64,000 nucleotides of DNA from Verrucomicrobiota bacterium (GCA_026398135.1 JAPLTN010000017.1:1-64000); one strand, 5' to 3'. Shown: positions 1-8,388, counted from the stretch's first letter. Notes: a model not told the origin generated them from the letters alone. Numbers and translations: made by a program.

Positions 1-66
1 CAGTCTGACGCAAGCCCATGACTTGGCCTGTCGGTCTCCTCGTTGAGTCAAATTGCACCAACTGGA

Positions 67-138
67 GAGCCGGATGCGGGAGACCCGCCAGTCCGGTTCG
101 GAGGGAGGGGCGGGTTACATTCCTGTCCCTACCCCTAT
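67..138 (+). ncRNA. Group II intron 3' end (domains V and VI)
   Basis: Bases 67-99 fold as a domain V hairpin: GAGCCGGA (67-74) pairs with TCCGGTTC (92-99), and GCGGG (76-80) with CCCGC (84-88). The catalytic AGC triad is at 68-70 and a three-base bulge at 89-91. The apical loop is AGA, one base short of the usual GNRA tetraloop. Bases 106-114 pair with 122-130 as a domain VI stem, followed by an unpaired A at 131 that fits the lariat branch point, 7 nt before a 3' end ending in AT (137-138). The intron lies on the plus strand, and its end is 9 bp from the stop codon of the opposing receptor gene. Bases 2-46 could be the last codons of its maturase, but that is too short to support. Confidence 0.7.
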
Positions 139-147
139 CACTGGCGA

Positions 148-2637
148 TCAGAAGCGGGCGCTGACGCTGAAGCGGTAGGTTTCGCGGGAGTATTGGTTCT
201 GGGTCACGCGGTCGCCGGCGGCTTCGCTGGTGCGTTCGGGGTAATCGAGCAGGTTGGTGATTTCCAGGCCGGCTTGAATGGCTTTGTAACGCCAGGTGAT
301 GCCGGGGGTGAGGGTCACGACGTTGCCGCGATAGAGGTCTTGGGCGGTGGTTTCGCCGATGCTGTCGAGGGCGCGGCTTTGGAAGGAGCCGGCCAGCTGC
401 GCGCCCCAGCTTCCGCGCTCCCAGCGCACGTTGGAGCGGAAGAGGTGGCGGGAACGTTCGGGCATGGGCAGGATCTGGCCGGGGCGGCCGGGGATCTCGG
501 CCTCGGTGTCGGAATAGGTGTAAACATTTTCCAGGGTCCAGAGGCCGGTGCTGGTTTTTAGCGGCTGGCGGTAGAAAAGTTGGAAGCCCTGGATGGTACC
601 TTCGCCGCCGTTTTCCACCCGCGAGACGGAGTAGAGCGCGCCGTCGAGCAGCTCGGTGGCGCGGGCGCCGTGGAAAAAGCCTTCGACGCCGATGCGGTAG
701 AGTTCGAGGCCGATTTTGCCTGAGCCGGGCAGGCCGCGTTCGACGGCGAGCAGGGTGGTGAAGAGTTCGGTGGGTTCGAGGTTGGGGTTGCCTTCGGTGA
801 TGGTGCGGGTGGGCGGGTTGACGCGGCGGTAGGCGACGAGGTCAAAATACTGCGGACGCATCAGCGATTGGTAGGCGGCGGCGCGAAAGACGAAGGGCTT
901 GAAGTCTTTCCAGGCGAGGCCGAGCGAGGGCAGCACGTTGCGGTAGTCTTTCTCGCCGGTGGTTTCGCGGATGTTTTGGGTGACGCCGTTTTCGACCACG
1001 GAGGCGAGGAGTTTGCCGGTGCCGGTATCGAGCGAGGCGGGGGTGGTGGACGTGCCGAGGGTGGTGTTCTCGGTTTGTTCGAGGCGCACGCCGCCTTCGA
1101 CTTCCCATTTGGGGTTGGCGACGAGGCCGCCGAGGTGCGCGGCGGAGACGGATTCGGAGGAGTCGTAGAGTTGTTGGTAGCTTTCGATGATGCTGCGGCT
1201 GGAATTGTAGGCGAAGGAGGCGGGGCGGGTGGAGAGGGCGTGGAGTCCGGCGTCGAAGTCTATGGCGCGGGGGAGCACGTAGGTGTCCTGCATGATCTTG
1301 CCGGGGTCTTGTTTGCGGGCGACTTCGGCGAGGGTGAGCGGGGCGGCGGCGTTGCGCAGATAGACGCTGCGGGTTTCGCGGTTGGTGCGCTCTTTACTGC
1401 GGTATTGAAAGCCGGTGAGCAGCCAGGCCTTGGTTTCTTCGTCGAGGAGCTTCCAATCGGTGTCGAGACGGAGGGCGCGGTCCTTGTCCACGGTGAGCGG
1501 GCGCTGGAGGCGGAGGTCGTTGAAGTTGGCCTGGGTGAGGTCGGTATAGGGCGTGCCGGCGGTTTTTTCCAGGCGGGGGAACCAGGGCGAGGAGAGGTCG
1601 TAGCTGAGGGCGAGTTTGCTTTCGGTGAAATTCCACGCGTCGGTGGAAACGTGGTTTTGCCAGTCGCTGAGGTAGCCGCGGAGGTCCACGTTGAAGCGGG
1701 GGCGTTCGAGGATAAGGCCGGCGGAGTAGCGGCGGATTTCGCGCCCGGTCACGGCATCGCTGAAGTAGCGGCGGGTGCCGGCGTTGGCCGAGTTGGCCTG
1801 GAGGAGGGAGCCGTCCGAGGAAATCTGGGGCGTGCCGGTGGCGGAGCTGAGGGTGCCGGCGCCGTAGTTGAACTCGATGCGGTTGCGCTGGGCGACGTCG
1901 TCGTAGTTGGCCCCGCTAAACTGGACAAAGGCGAGCAGGCCGGGGGCGAGTTTTTTCTCCAACGCGACGCGGGCGGTGCGGTTGGTGGTGTCGATATCGT
2001 CCTGGGAGATACGGGCGCGGTCGAGGTAACGCGTGCCGGGGGCGAGGGTGACGGGAGTTTTTTCCCAGGCGGCCTCGTAAAACTGGATGGCGCGGATGGC
2101 GCTCTGTTGTTGCACGCGAAGGTCGATGATGAAGGGGCGTTCACCGGGGGTGGCGCCGCGCCAGCCGATCTGGCCGCCCCAGGCTCCGGCGGCGGCGAGG
2201 GCGTTGTAGGTGTAGGTGAGCTCGGCGAGGCCGGGCTGGGGGCCGGGACGTTTCAGGCCGGGCGTGCCGAAAAAGGCCCGAAAATCCACGCCTTCGCCGT
2301 CGCTGGCCACGCCGGGGATGCGGCCAAAGGCGCCGGGTTCCTGGTATTCGGAGGCGATGGGGTTGCGCTTGGTGAGGACGCGGCTGCGTTCGCGCGGGCT
2401 TTCGGTGGCGCTGTCGTCGTCCTCGGTGGCGGGCTTGGCGGCGGCGGCTTTTTCTCCGACTGCGGCCGGCGGCGGCGCGACGACGGTCGGTGCGGTTTGC
2501 GCCGCTCCAAAAGCAGGCAAGAGACTGCAGCCCAGCAGGCTAAGCGCCCGGCCGAGCAGCCGGGACGAGTGGTTGGTGATAGGGCGTAAAAGAGGCGAGG
2601 AGCTGGACATGGACGCGGTGAAAAAGGCGTCCGCCAT
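148..2637 (-). CDS. TonB-dependent receptor-like outer-membrane beta-barrel
   Basis: 829 residues from ATG at 2637; an internal ATG at 2610 gives a more typical signal peptide (hydrophobic LLGRALSLLGCSLLPAFGAA, then an AQ cleavage site). The body is rich in alternating amphipathic strands with barrel motifs such as NVLPSLGLAWK, GNPNLEPTE and a C-terminal FSVSARF ending in Phe, the beta-signal read by the BAM complex. The GNPNLEPTE box and DRVTQNQYSRETYRFSVSARF-like end are typical of the large receptor families that import sugars or siderophores. Only about 80 low-complexity residues separate signal and barrel: no IRG-type plug signature is visible. No SusD or transporter partner adjoins it, so the substrate cannot be inferred. 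The terminus lies 9 bp from the intron end. Confidence 0.85.
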   Translation of the reverse strand: MADAFFTASMSSSSPLLRPITNHSSRLLGRALSLLGCSLLPAFGAAQTAPTVVAPPPAAVGEKAAAAKPATEDDDSATESPRERSRVLTKRNPIASEYQEPGAFGRIPGVASDGEGVDFRAFFGTPGLKRPGPQPGLAELTYTYNALAAAGAWGGQIGWRGATPGERPFIIDLRVQQQSAIRAIQFYEAAWEKTPVTLAPGTRYLDRARISQDDIDTTNRTARVALEKKLAPGLLAFVQFSGANYDDVAQRNRIEFNYGAGTLSSATGTPQISSDGSLLQANSANAGTRRYFSDAVTGREIRRYSAGLILERPRFNVDLRGYLSDWQNHVSTDAWNFTESKLALSYDLSSPWFPRLEKTAGTPYTDLTQANFNDLRLQRPLTVDKDRALRLDTDWKLLDEETKAWLLTGFQYRSKERTNRETRSVYLRNAAAPLTLAEVARKQDPGKIMQDTYVLPRAIDFDAGLHALSTRPASFAYNSSRSIIESYQQLYDSSESVSAAHLGGLVANPKWEVEGGVRLEQTENTTLGTSTTPASLDTGTGKLLASVVENGVTQNIRETTGEKDYRNVLPSLGLAWKDFKPFVFRAAAYQSLMRPQYFDLVAYRRVNPPTRTITEGNPNLEPTELFTTLLAVERGLPGSGKIGLELYRIGVEGFFHGARATELLDGALYSVSRVENGGEGTIQGFQLFYRQPLKTSTGLWTLENVYTYSDTEAEIPGRPGQILPMPERSRHLFRSNVRWERGSWGAQLAGSFQSRALDSIGETTAQDLYRGNVVTLTPGITWRYKAIQAGLEITNLLDYPERTSEAAGDRVTQNQYSRETYRFSVSARF

Positions 2638-2688
2638 GCACGAAGCGTTCCATGCGCTTACGGTTTTTATTTTACCAAGAGGGAGGCG

Positions 2689-2861
2689 TTAGGGCGTGTT
2701 TGCTAAATAAACCCATCAAGCGCGCATACCACTGGGGAAACTCGCTTGGCCGGCGTTGCCCTCGGCGGTATGGACCGCTGGTCCACCTCCGCCTCGGTCG
2801 CCTTGGTCGAGCAAGTTTCTCCAGCGGCACCTGACGCGTTTATCTATCAAACACACCCTAA
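2689..2861. repeat. Long imperfect palindrome with 23-bp terminal inverted repeats
   Basis: The ends TTAGGGCGTGTTTGCTAAAT (from 2689) and the complement of 2839-2861 match at 20 of 23 positions. The arms remain partly complementary inwards to a perfect TGGACC-GCT-GGTCCA centre (2771-2785). The 173-bp unit has no coding capacity. This is the architecture of a MITE or a REP-like intergenic hairpin. No second copy was seen in this window. Confidence 0.65.
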
Positions 2862-3033
2862 TTTTACTTTGTTAAAGTGCGCCAAAAGCCCTCGGAAATT
2901 GGCCGGGGACGGCCAACCCTACACTTTCCAACGGGCAAAATGGCCGGTTTCTTTTGTAGCGTTGGCCATCCCCGGCCAAAAAAGTAAAGCGCACATGCGG
3001 TGGGCACTTCTCCACAGGGTTTAACAAAGTAGA
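2862..3033. repeat. Dispersed palindromic intergenic repeat, copy 1
   Basis: The ends are TTTTACTTTGTTAAAG (2862) and, on the other strand, TTCTACTTTGTTAAAC. A 25-bp inner block (TTGGCCGGGGACGGCCAA then CCCTACA, from 2898) recurs in inverted orientation around 2958-2983. It begins exactly where the preceding palindrome ends, and it finishes one base before the stop codon of the pncC-like gene. It may act as that gene's transcription terminator or mRNA stabiliser. A second copy lies at 23849-24020 and a shorter relative at 42919-43060. Confidence 0.7.
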
Positions 3034-3034
3034 A

Positions 3035-3559
3035 CTAAGCGGTAGGTTTCGTTGGCGAAGTTTCCTCGGCCAGTAATTCCACGAGGAGGCGCAGGGCGGC
3101 GGCGGCGGTCTGGGTTTGCATCTCGATGCGGGAGAGGCCTCCGCCGCCGATGCACGTGGTGAGCACGCGGGGGCCGTGCACCGCCGCCACCCAGGCATAG
3201 GGCGCGGGTGCGCCGCGCGACGGGTCGGGCTCGGCGTAGCCGGTGGTGGCCAGGCCGAGTTCGCAATCAAAGAGCCGGATAACGCCGCGCGCCATTTCGA
3301 TGGCGACGCGTTCGGAGATGGCGTTGACCGTGGTGGCATGGGTCGCGTTCACGCCGAGCAGGCGGAGTTTGGCGGCGAGGGCGTAGGTGGTGATGCCGCC
3401 GACGAAGTAGGCCGAGGCTCCGCCGGGCCGTCCGAGCGCGCTTTGCACGTGTCCGACGGTGAGGCTCTCGGCCACGGCCACGCGTCGGCCGGAGGCGAGC
3501 AGGCGGGCGTGCAGGTCCCGGCTTTCGGCATCGGTCCACGGCGTGTCGGCGTCGATCAT
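3035..3559 (-). CDS. pncC: CinA C-terminal domain protein (nicotinamide-nucleotide amidase)
   Basis: 174 residues from ATG at 3559 (MIDADTPWTDAESRDLHARL). The protein is a stand-alone CinA C-terminal (CinA_C) domain: the early VAVAESLTVGHVQSALGRPGG block corresponds to the conserved AESCTGG loop, followed by YFVGGITTYALAAKLRLLGV and the later ATTGYAEPDP region matching the family's GxxG segment. The family deamidates nicotinamide mononucleotide to nicotinate mononucleotide in pyridine-nucleotide salvage, in the cytoplasm. The usual Cys-Thr of the AESCTGG loop reads Leu-Thr here, so activity may be altered. It lies 47 bp downstream of the AP endonuclease on the same strand and could be cotranscribed. 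The stop codon abuts a palindromic repeat. Confidence 0.8.
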   Translation of the reverse strand: MIDADTPWTDAESRDLHARLLASGRRVAVAESLTVGHVQSALGRPGGASAYFVGGITTYALAAKLRLLGVNATHATTVNAISERVAIEMARGVIRLFDCELGLATTGYAEPDPSRGAPAPYAWVAAVHGPRVLTTCIGGGGLSRIEMQTQTAAAALRLLVELLAEETSPTKPTA

Positions 3560-3606
3560 GGAGGACGGGCAGGCGGGTTGACGGTATCTTTGCGGAAACG
3601 AAAAGA

Positions 3607-4371
3607 TTACAACGCGAGCTCGACGCCGACGGGGCAATGGTCGCTGCCGAGCACGGCCGGTTCGATCCACGCGTTTATCAGTTTCGGGCGCAGGGCGGAG
3701 GAGGTCAGGAAGTAGTCGATGCGCCAGCCCACGTTCCGGCCGCGGGCGCCGCCGCGATAGCTCCACCAGGAGTATTTGCCGGGCGACGGGTCGAAGGCAC
3801 GGAAGGTGTCCACGAAGCCGGCGTCGATGAAGCGAGTGAAGCCGGCGCGCTCCTCGGGGGTGAAGCCGGGGTTGGCGACGTTGTCCTTGGGGCGGGCGAG
3901 GTCGATGGGCTGGTGGGCGACGTTGAAATCGCCGCACACGACGACGGGTTTGGTTTTTTCGAGGCCTTGGAGGAAATCGAGAAATACGCGGTCCCAGACC
4001 TGACGGTAGGCGAGGCGGCGCAGTTCGTCCTGGGCGTTGGGAGTGTACACGTTGACGAGGAAAAAGGTGTCGAACTCGGCGGTGAGCACGCGGCCCTCGG
4101 TGTCGTGTTCGGGCGCGCCCATGCCGAAGCGGACGGAGAGCGGGGCGTGTTTGCTGAGGATGGCGGTGCCGCTGTAGCCCTTTTTCTCGGCGGCGTAGAA
4201 GGTGACGGATTTATAGTCGCCGGGCCAGGAGACGTGGGCGATGTCGCCCGGATGGCACTTGGTTTCCTGGAGGCAAATCGCGTCGGCGCCGCTGGCGAGC
4301 ATCCAGGGCAAGAGGGTGTTTTTATCAAGCCCGGCGCGGGCACCGTTTACGTTCCAGGAGAGAAATTTCAT
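3607..4371 (-). CDS. xth: Exodeoxyribonuclease III-type AP endonuclease
   Basis: 254 residues, usual for the ExoIII/ExoA family. The start at 4371 gives the canonical N-terminus MKFLSWNVNGARA. Family motifs appear in order: LQETKC (metal-binding Glu), YSGTAILSK, VNVYTPN, CGDFNVAH (catalytic Asp-Asn), WRIDYFLTS and the terminal SDHCPVGVEL with the Asp-His pair. The enzyme nicks DNA 5' of abasic sites in base excision repair and has 3'-phosphodiesterase activity; it acts in the cytoplasm with Mg2+. The upstream divergent neighbour is an AbrB-type antitoxin across a 179-bp gap in which no clear promoter is visible. Confidence 0.93.
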   Translation of the reverse strand: MKFLSWNVNGARAGLDKNTLLPWMLASGADAICLQETKCHPGDIAHVSWPGDYKSVTFYAAEKKGYSGTAILSKHAPLSVRFGMGAPEHDTEGRVLTAEFDTFFLVNVYTPNAQDELRRLAYRQVWDRVFLDFLQGLEKTKPVVVCGDFNVAHQPIDLARPKDNVANPGFTPEERAGFTRFIDAGFVDTFRAFDPSPGKYSWWSYRGGARGRNVGWRIDYFLTSSALRPKLINAWIEPAVLGSDHCPVGVELAL

Positions 4372-4550
4372 CGCGGGTAAAGGGGCACACGCTGAGCGGC
4401 GTTGCGAGCGCGGCAACCTCTGGTTGCGAAGGGCAGACGCATTTCTTGGGGAGCGGACAGGGGTTTTGCTAGACCGGATCTGCTATGCGGCAATTTCACG
4501 CCGCGCCGCTTCGCCGTTTGACACTCCTGGAGCCATTAAGACCGTTAGAA

Positions 4551-4808
4551 ATGACCACGACACTTTCGAGCAAGGGGCAGATCGTTTTGCCTTCAAGTGT
4601 CAGGCGTCGGCTAGGGTTAAAGCCGGGGATGAAGTTCTCATGCCGGGTCAACGGCGGGAATATTGTTTTGACGCCCACTTTGAAGGCCACGCCCGCGCCC
4701 AAGTTGCAGCGCTCAAAGGTGACGGGATCTCTGGTGGTGCATACCCCTTCCGGCACGCCTGAATTGACCTCCGCCCGCGTCAAGGAACTGCTGGCGGATT
4801 TCCCGTGA
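4551..4808 (+). CDS. AbrB/SpoVT-type antitoxin
   Basis: 85 residues starting at ATG 4551, chosen because MTTTLSSKGQIVLPSSVRRR is the exact beginning of the swapped-hairpin AbrB fold (S-K-G-Q-I-x-L-P). The remainder, LKPGMKFSCRVNGGNIVLTP, completes the DNA-binding domain, and a basic tail ending in TSARVKELLADFP would bind the toxin. Such proteins repress their own operon and neutralise a PIN ribonuclease. The cognate toxin frame starts by a 4-bp overlap at 4805 but is broken, so this antitoxin appears orphaned. Confidence 0.8.
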   Translation: MTTTLSSKGQIVLPSSVRRRLGLKPGMKFSCRVNGGNIVLTPTLKATPAPKLQRSKVTGSLVVHTPSGTPELTSARVKELLADFP

Positions 4809-5229
4809 AATACCGGATCGACGTGAATATCGCGCTGGCGGCGTTGATCACCGGCCACAGCGAACAACCGAGTGGCCGGATTCGCAGGGCATTAGGCCAT
4901 TGGGCGTCGATATCGGCAAACAGAACCCGCGGAGCGTTCAGGCAAAGGGAACCATAACTATTTCGGGTGACGACGTTCTCGCCGTGACGGGAGACGACCT
5001 CCTCTCGGATAGGCACGCCTTCCTGGGTGCCGTAGCTGTCCTTGGTTTCGCGCCGGTGCAGGGATTCGCCGGCGAGAACGCGTTGCAATGCGTCTTGCGC
5101 GCGCCGATCCGCGAGAGCCTGGGCGTCCGCTTGATTAAGATCGGACCAGCCCCATCGACGCACCGTCACCTGTTTTCCGGAAGACTTGTTTTGAAGGCGC
5201 GCCTCCGCCCAAAAATACGGAATTAGCAT
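4780..5229 (-). pseudogene. 5' fragment of a conserved hypothetical gene
   Basis: From ATG at 5229 the first ~108 residues (MLIPYFWAEARLQNKSSGKQ, then TVRRWGWSD, GVPIREEVV, VTRNSYGSLCLN, VLFADID) resemble the N-terminus of an uncharacterised proteobacterial protein family, as I recall it; full members are much longer and continue into membrane segments. Here resemblance stops at VLFADID (about 4905), and the remaining 40 residues are simply antisense to the PIN remnant and antitoxin tail. I read it as a 3'-truncated gene created by the same deletion that broke the toxin. The function of the intact family is unknown to me. Confidence 0.5.
4805..4957 (+). pseudogene. Truncated PIN-domain toxin remnant
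   Basis: The frame opens with GTG overlapping the antitoxin stop and reads VKYRIDVNIALAALITGHSE, matching the first strand and helix of VapC-type PIN domains, including the first acidic residue. Homology fades after about 20 residues and a stop follows at 4955. The other catalytic acidic residues are absent, so it cannot be an active nuclease. The homology ends close to where the opposing gene fragment also breaks (about 4903). Confidence 0.5.
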
Positions 5230-5353
5230 GGTGTGCAGGGTTTCAGAGCGGCAGACATTTTGTCAAAAGCCGGCAGAAAGTGGGTGAGGTCGCAGCGAAG
5301 GCGTCCAGGTGTTGTTCGTTGATTTTATTGCCCACCGCCCCTTCGGCGTCACT

Positions 5354-5761
5354 TTACCCGTGAAACTCACCCTTGGGCGAGACGAAGGGGACGCGATAGA
5401 CGGAGAAATCCCGGTGGTCGGTCGTGAGCACCACCGCGCCTTTGTGGCGGCGGGCGAGGAGCACGGCGCAGGCGTCGGCGTAGTCCATTTCCGGAGCGTA
5501 TCGTCGCATAAGCATCAGCACTTCCGTGGGCGCCGGGTCTTCGATCTGCATGCGCTCAATCAATTCGCGGAGACGGTCGAGCGCGGGTGCTTGGTTTTTA
5601 ACCAAGTGTGTGGCTTCCGCAACGGCAGCGCTGGTAAGGATAAAAGCTCCGCTCCGGGTGAAAACCTGCCTCGAAGCCCATAGATGGTGCGAGTCGAGGC
5701 GGTTGCACACGGCAACAAGCGGTCCGGCATCAAGTATTATGGTCGGCGAGGATGCGGGCAC
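5354..5761 (-). CDS. PIN-domain ribonuclease toxin (VapC-like)
   Basis: 135 residues if the GTG at 5761 is the start; no ATG lies close to the fold's first strand. IILDAGPLVAV carries the first catalytic Asp, VAEATHLV the Glu, MDYADACAV the central Asp pair, and LTTDHRDFSVYR the last acidic site, so the PIN active site is complete. PIN toxins cleave specific RNAs in the cytoplasm when released from their antitoxin. The gene overlaps the end of the upstream 67-residue gene, the usual antitoxin-toxin layout. Confidence 0.8.
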   Translation of the reverse strand: MPASSPTIILDAGPLVAVCNRLDSHHLWASRQVFTRSGAFILTSAAVAEATHLVKNQAPALDRLRELIERMQIEDPAPTEVLMLMRRYAPEMDYADACAVLLARRHKGAVVLTTDHRDFSVYRVPFVSPKGEFHG

Positions 5762-5933
5762 GGATGATTTCGCGCGGGGAGCGAGGGTCGGGCGGCAGGG
5801 CAATCGAACCAATCACATGCTCTAGGCCCGCAAAAGGATTGCCCGGCGCGGCTTTGATGCCGTGGGCGGGGAGTTCTTTCGTCACGCGCCGACGGGCGGG
5901 CTTTTTTGGGCTAAGCTTGGTCGCGGTTGGCAT
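5730..5933 (-). CDS. Putative antitoxin partner of the PIN toxin
   Basis: 67 residues from ATG at 5933 (MPTATKLSPKKPARRRVTKE). The basic, Lys/Arg-rich N-terminus is suited to DNA or toxin binding, and the C-terminus PRSPREIIRARILADHNT overlaps the toxin start by about 30 bp. No domain is recognised from sequence; the assignment rests on size, charge and gene order. Confidence 0.55.
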   Translation of the reverse strand: MPTATKLSPKKPARRRVTKELPAHGIKAAPGNPFAGLEHVIGSIALPPDPRSPREIIRARILADHNT

Positions 5934-6082
5934 AGCTAAAACAGTGTTTGAACAGGTCGGCATGACAAGCCGACAAAGCGCGGCGCGGCGCGGCAGGTGC
6001 ACCGGCGTGCGGTCGGGGCGTGCCTGGCTTCTGGGGTCTTGCCATTGGACGGGCGGGGGCCGTCATGTGGTGTTTTCCGCCC

Positions 6083-7630
6083 ATGACCGCCCTCGTTCAT
6101 CGCCCGCTTGGCCAACGTATTCCGGATCGCCTGCACGCAGTCTCCTGCAGCCTGCCGACCATGCGCGACGTGATTGGTTACGAGGAGAAGGACCCGGCGA
6201 TCACCGCGCACCTGACCAGCGGCTATCCGCGGTTCGTGGTGCACCCGTTGCTGCGTCGCGCGGCGGTGCTTCTCCAGCGCCAGCAGGCCGGACTCGCCGG
6301 ACGGGAAATCTGGTTGTGCGCCGGTCCGGTGGTGGCCGCTGCGCTTCATGCTCATCTCGACGGCGTGGGCAAAGTGGTGCCGGTGACCCCCTATCTGACC
6401 GCGTATGCCTTTCCGCCGGCAGTGAGCTTGGCGGATGACGTGGCGGCGGCGCTTTCGCGGCGCACCAAACATTTTTTGCAACACACCGGGGGTTTCGCGT
6501 CGTCGCGCGCCGCCGAAGACTGGCTGGCGGCACGGGGTGAGATCGAGGCTGCGGTGCCGGTCCCGAACGAGGCGGCGGCCAAGGCGGCCAGCGAGCAGGT
6601 GCGCGGCGCGATGGCCGGATTTTTTGGCGCGGGACTCACCGCCGACGCGGTGTGCCTGACTCCGAGCGGCATGGCGGCGACCTACGCGGCCTTTCAAGCG
6701 GTCAACGCGGTGCAGGCCCCGCACGGTCGCACGCGCTGGGTACAGCTCGGGTGGCTGTATCTCGACACCATCGCGATCCTGCAAAAATTCACGGCGACCC
6801 CGGCTGAAGATTATCTGCACCATGTCGATGTTTTTGATCTGACGGGTTTGGAAAAGCTGTTCGTCGCCCATGCCGGAAAAATCGCGGGTGTGCTGGCCGA
6901 AGTACCGACCAATCCGTTGATCCAGACTCCCGCCTTGCCCGCCCTGGCCGCGCTTTGCCGGGCCCACGGGGTGGCGCTGGTGGTGGATCCGACGATAGCT
7001 TCGACGCTCAACGTGGATGTGCTGCCACACGCCGACGTGGTGGTGAATTCGCTTACCAAATACACGGCGGGCGAGGGCGATGTGATCATGGGTGCGGCGG
7101 CGGTGAATCCGGCCTCGCCGCTGGCCGGGGCCTTGCGACCGGCGTTGGCGGCGGCGGCTTTTTCCCCGGTGTATCCGCGGGATTTGGTTCGGCTGGCCGA
7201 CCAAATCGGAGCGGCCCCCGGACTAGTAGCCAGCGGCAACGCCGGAGCGGTGCGAGTCGTCGGGTTCTTGCGCGGGCATCCGAAGGTGGCCGAGGTTTTT
7301 TGGAGCGGGCACGAGGCCTCGGCGGCGAACTACGCCGCGCTCGCGCGCACGCCGGGCAGCGTGGGTTCGATGATTACATTCACGCTGCGCCCGAATCTGG
7401 CTTTGCCCGCGTTTTACGACCGGCTGCGCATTGCCAAGGGACCGAGTTTCGGGCTTTCGACCTCGTTGATCTGCCCGTTCATGTATCTCGCCCATTATGA
7501 ATTGGTCACCACGGAGGAGGGTCGTGCGGAGTTAAGGCGCAACGGGCTCAATCCTGACTTGCTGCGTTTGAGCGTGGGGGCTGAACCGGCGGAGGAAATC
7601 ATCGCCGCGCTGGCCGAGGCGTTGGATTAA
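6083..7630 (+). CDS. Cys/Met-metabolism PLP enzyme (cystathionine gamma-synthase-like)
   Basis: 515 residues from ATG 6083 (MTALVHRPLGQRIPDRLHAV); an in-frame ATG at 6020 would add 21 residues without homology. The N-terminal ~170 residues contain SLPTMRDVIGYEEKDP, the signature of the long fungal/plant-type cystathionine gamma-synthases. The PLP core follows: TPSGMAATYAAFQ, EVPTNPLIQTP, VVDPTIASTLNVDVLPHADV, and the Schiff-base lysine in NSLTKYTAG (Lys326). The family forms cystathionine from an activated homoserine and cysteine in methionine synthesis. It is longer than the ~400-residue bacterial MetB. deoC follows after 27 bp. Confidence 0.8.
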   Translation: MTALVHRPLGQRIPDRLHAVSCSLPTMRDVIGYEEKDPAITAHLTSGYPRFVVHPLLRRAAVLLQRQQAGLAGREIWLCAGPVVAAALHAHLDGVGKVVPVTPYLTAYAFPPAVSLADDVAAALSRRTKHFLQHTGGFASSRAAEDWLAARGEIEAAVPVPNEAAAKAASEQVRGAMAGFFGAGLTADAVCLTPSGMAATYAAFQAVNAVQAPHGRTRWVQLGWLYLDTIAILQKFTATPAEDYLHHVDVFDLTGLEKLFVAHAGKIAGVLAEVPTNPLIQTPALPALAALCRAHGVALVVDPTIASTLNVDVLPHADVVVNSLTKYTAGEGDVIMGAAAVNPASPLAGALRPALAAAAFSPVYPRDLVRLADQIGAAPGLVASGNAGAVRVVGFLRGHPKVAEVFWSGHEASAANYAALARTPGSVGSMITFTLRPNLALPAFYDRLRIAKGPSFGLSTSLICPFMYLAHYELVTTEEGRAELRRNGLNPDLLRLSVGAEPAEEIIAALAEALD

Positions 7631-7657
7631 TGCAGGCGTCCGGTTACCCTTGCCGAA

Positions 7658-8374
7658 ATGAATTTCACCTCCGCACAGCTCGCCGCCGCGCTCGACTCGA
7701 CCAACCTGAGGCTGGATGCGACGGAGGCGGATATCACGACCTTGTGCGAGGACGCGGCCAAACATCGGTTTGCCTGCGTGATGATTTATCCGGCTTCGGT
7801 TGCGCACGCGGCCCGGGTGCTGTCGGGCACGGGGTTGCGGATAGGCACGGTGGTGGGGTTTCCGAGCGGGCGCTTCTCGCCCGAAGCCAAGATCGCCGAG
7901 GTGGCGGCCGCGCGTGCGTCCGGCGCTCACGAGGTGGATGTGGTGATGAACTACGCCGCGTTGCTCGACGGCGACCTGGAGTGGGTGGATGGCGAGCTGC
8001 GCGCGGTGGTGCGCGCCGCCCATGCCGAGGGCATGTTGATCAAGATCATCGTCGAGACGTGTTACCTCGACGCCGATCAACGCATCAGCGCGTTGCGGCT
8101 CTGCGAGGATGCGGGCGCGGATTTTATCAAAACGTCCACCGGCTTCGGCCCGGCGGGGGCGCGGGTGGACCACATCGCCGGTTGGGCGGCGGCGCGGCGC
8201 GGCCCGATCCGGCTCAAGGCCAGCGGCGGCATCAAAACCCTCGCCCAGGCCCGCGCCCTGCTGGAGGCCGGGGCCACCCGGCTGGGCACCAGCAATGCGG
8301 TGCAGATTCTGGCTGAACTCACTGCCGGCGATGGCGGCGACGCGGCGGCGGTGACTCCGGGCGGCGGATATTGA
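7658..8374 (+). CDS. deoC: Deoxyribose-phosphate aldolase
   Basis: 238 residues, typical for DeoC. LDSTNL opens the TIM barrel, [14 protein letters not shown] and [14 protein letters not shown] are family blocks, KIIVETCYL carries the proton-relay Lys, and [10 protein letters not shown] contains the Schiff-base Lys158; KASGGIKT provides the third conserved Lys. It cleaves 2-deoxyribose-5-phosphate to glyceraldehyde-3-phosphate and acetaldehyde in nucleoside catabolism. The stop codon lies 15 bp before the ATG of the helicase gene, so the two are likely cotranscribed. Confidence 0.95.
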   Translation: MNFTSAQLAAALDSTNLRLDATEADITTLCEDAAKHRFACVMIYPASVAHAARVLSGTGLRIGTVVGFPSGRFSPEAKIAEVAAARASGAHEVDVVMNYAALLDGDLEWVDGELRAVVRAAHAEGMLIKIIVETCYLDADQRISALRLCEDAGADFIKTSTGFGPAGARVDHIAGWAAARRGPIRLKASGGIKTLAQARALLEAGATRLGTSNAVQILAELTAGDGGDAAAVTPGGGY

Positions 8375-8388
8375 GCGCGTTGCCGACA

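Noticed and set aside
1-46. C-terminal codons of an intron maturase
   Set aside because: Only about 15 residues could be read before a stop, too few to assign.
4241-4762. Plus-strand frame across the xth/AbrB gap
   Set aside because: It shares sequence with two well-supported genes in other frames and encodes no recognisable protein.
5934-6082. SAM-type riboswitch before the cystathionine-synthase-like gene
   Set aside because: A GGGCGG/CCGCCC hairpin near the start is visible, but none of the conserved riboswitch cores could be matched.
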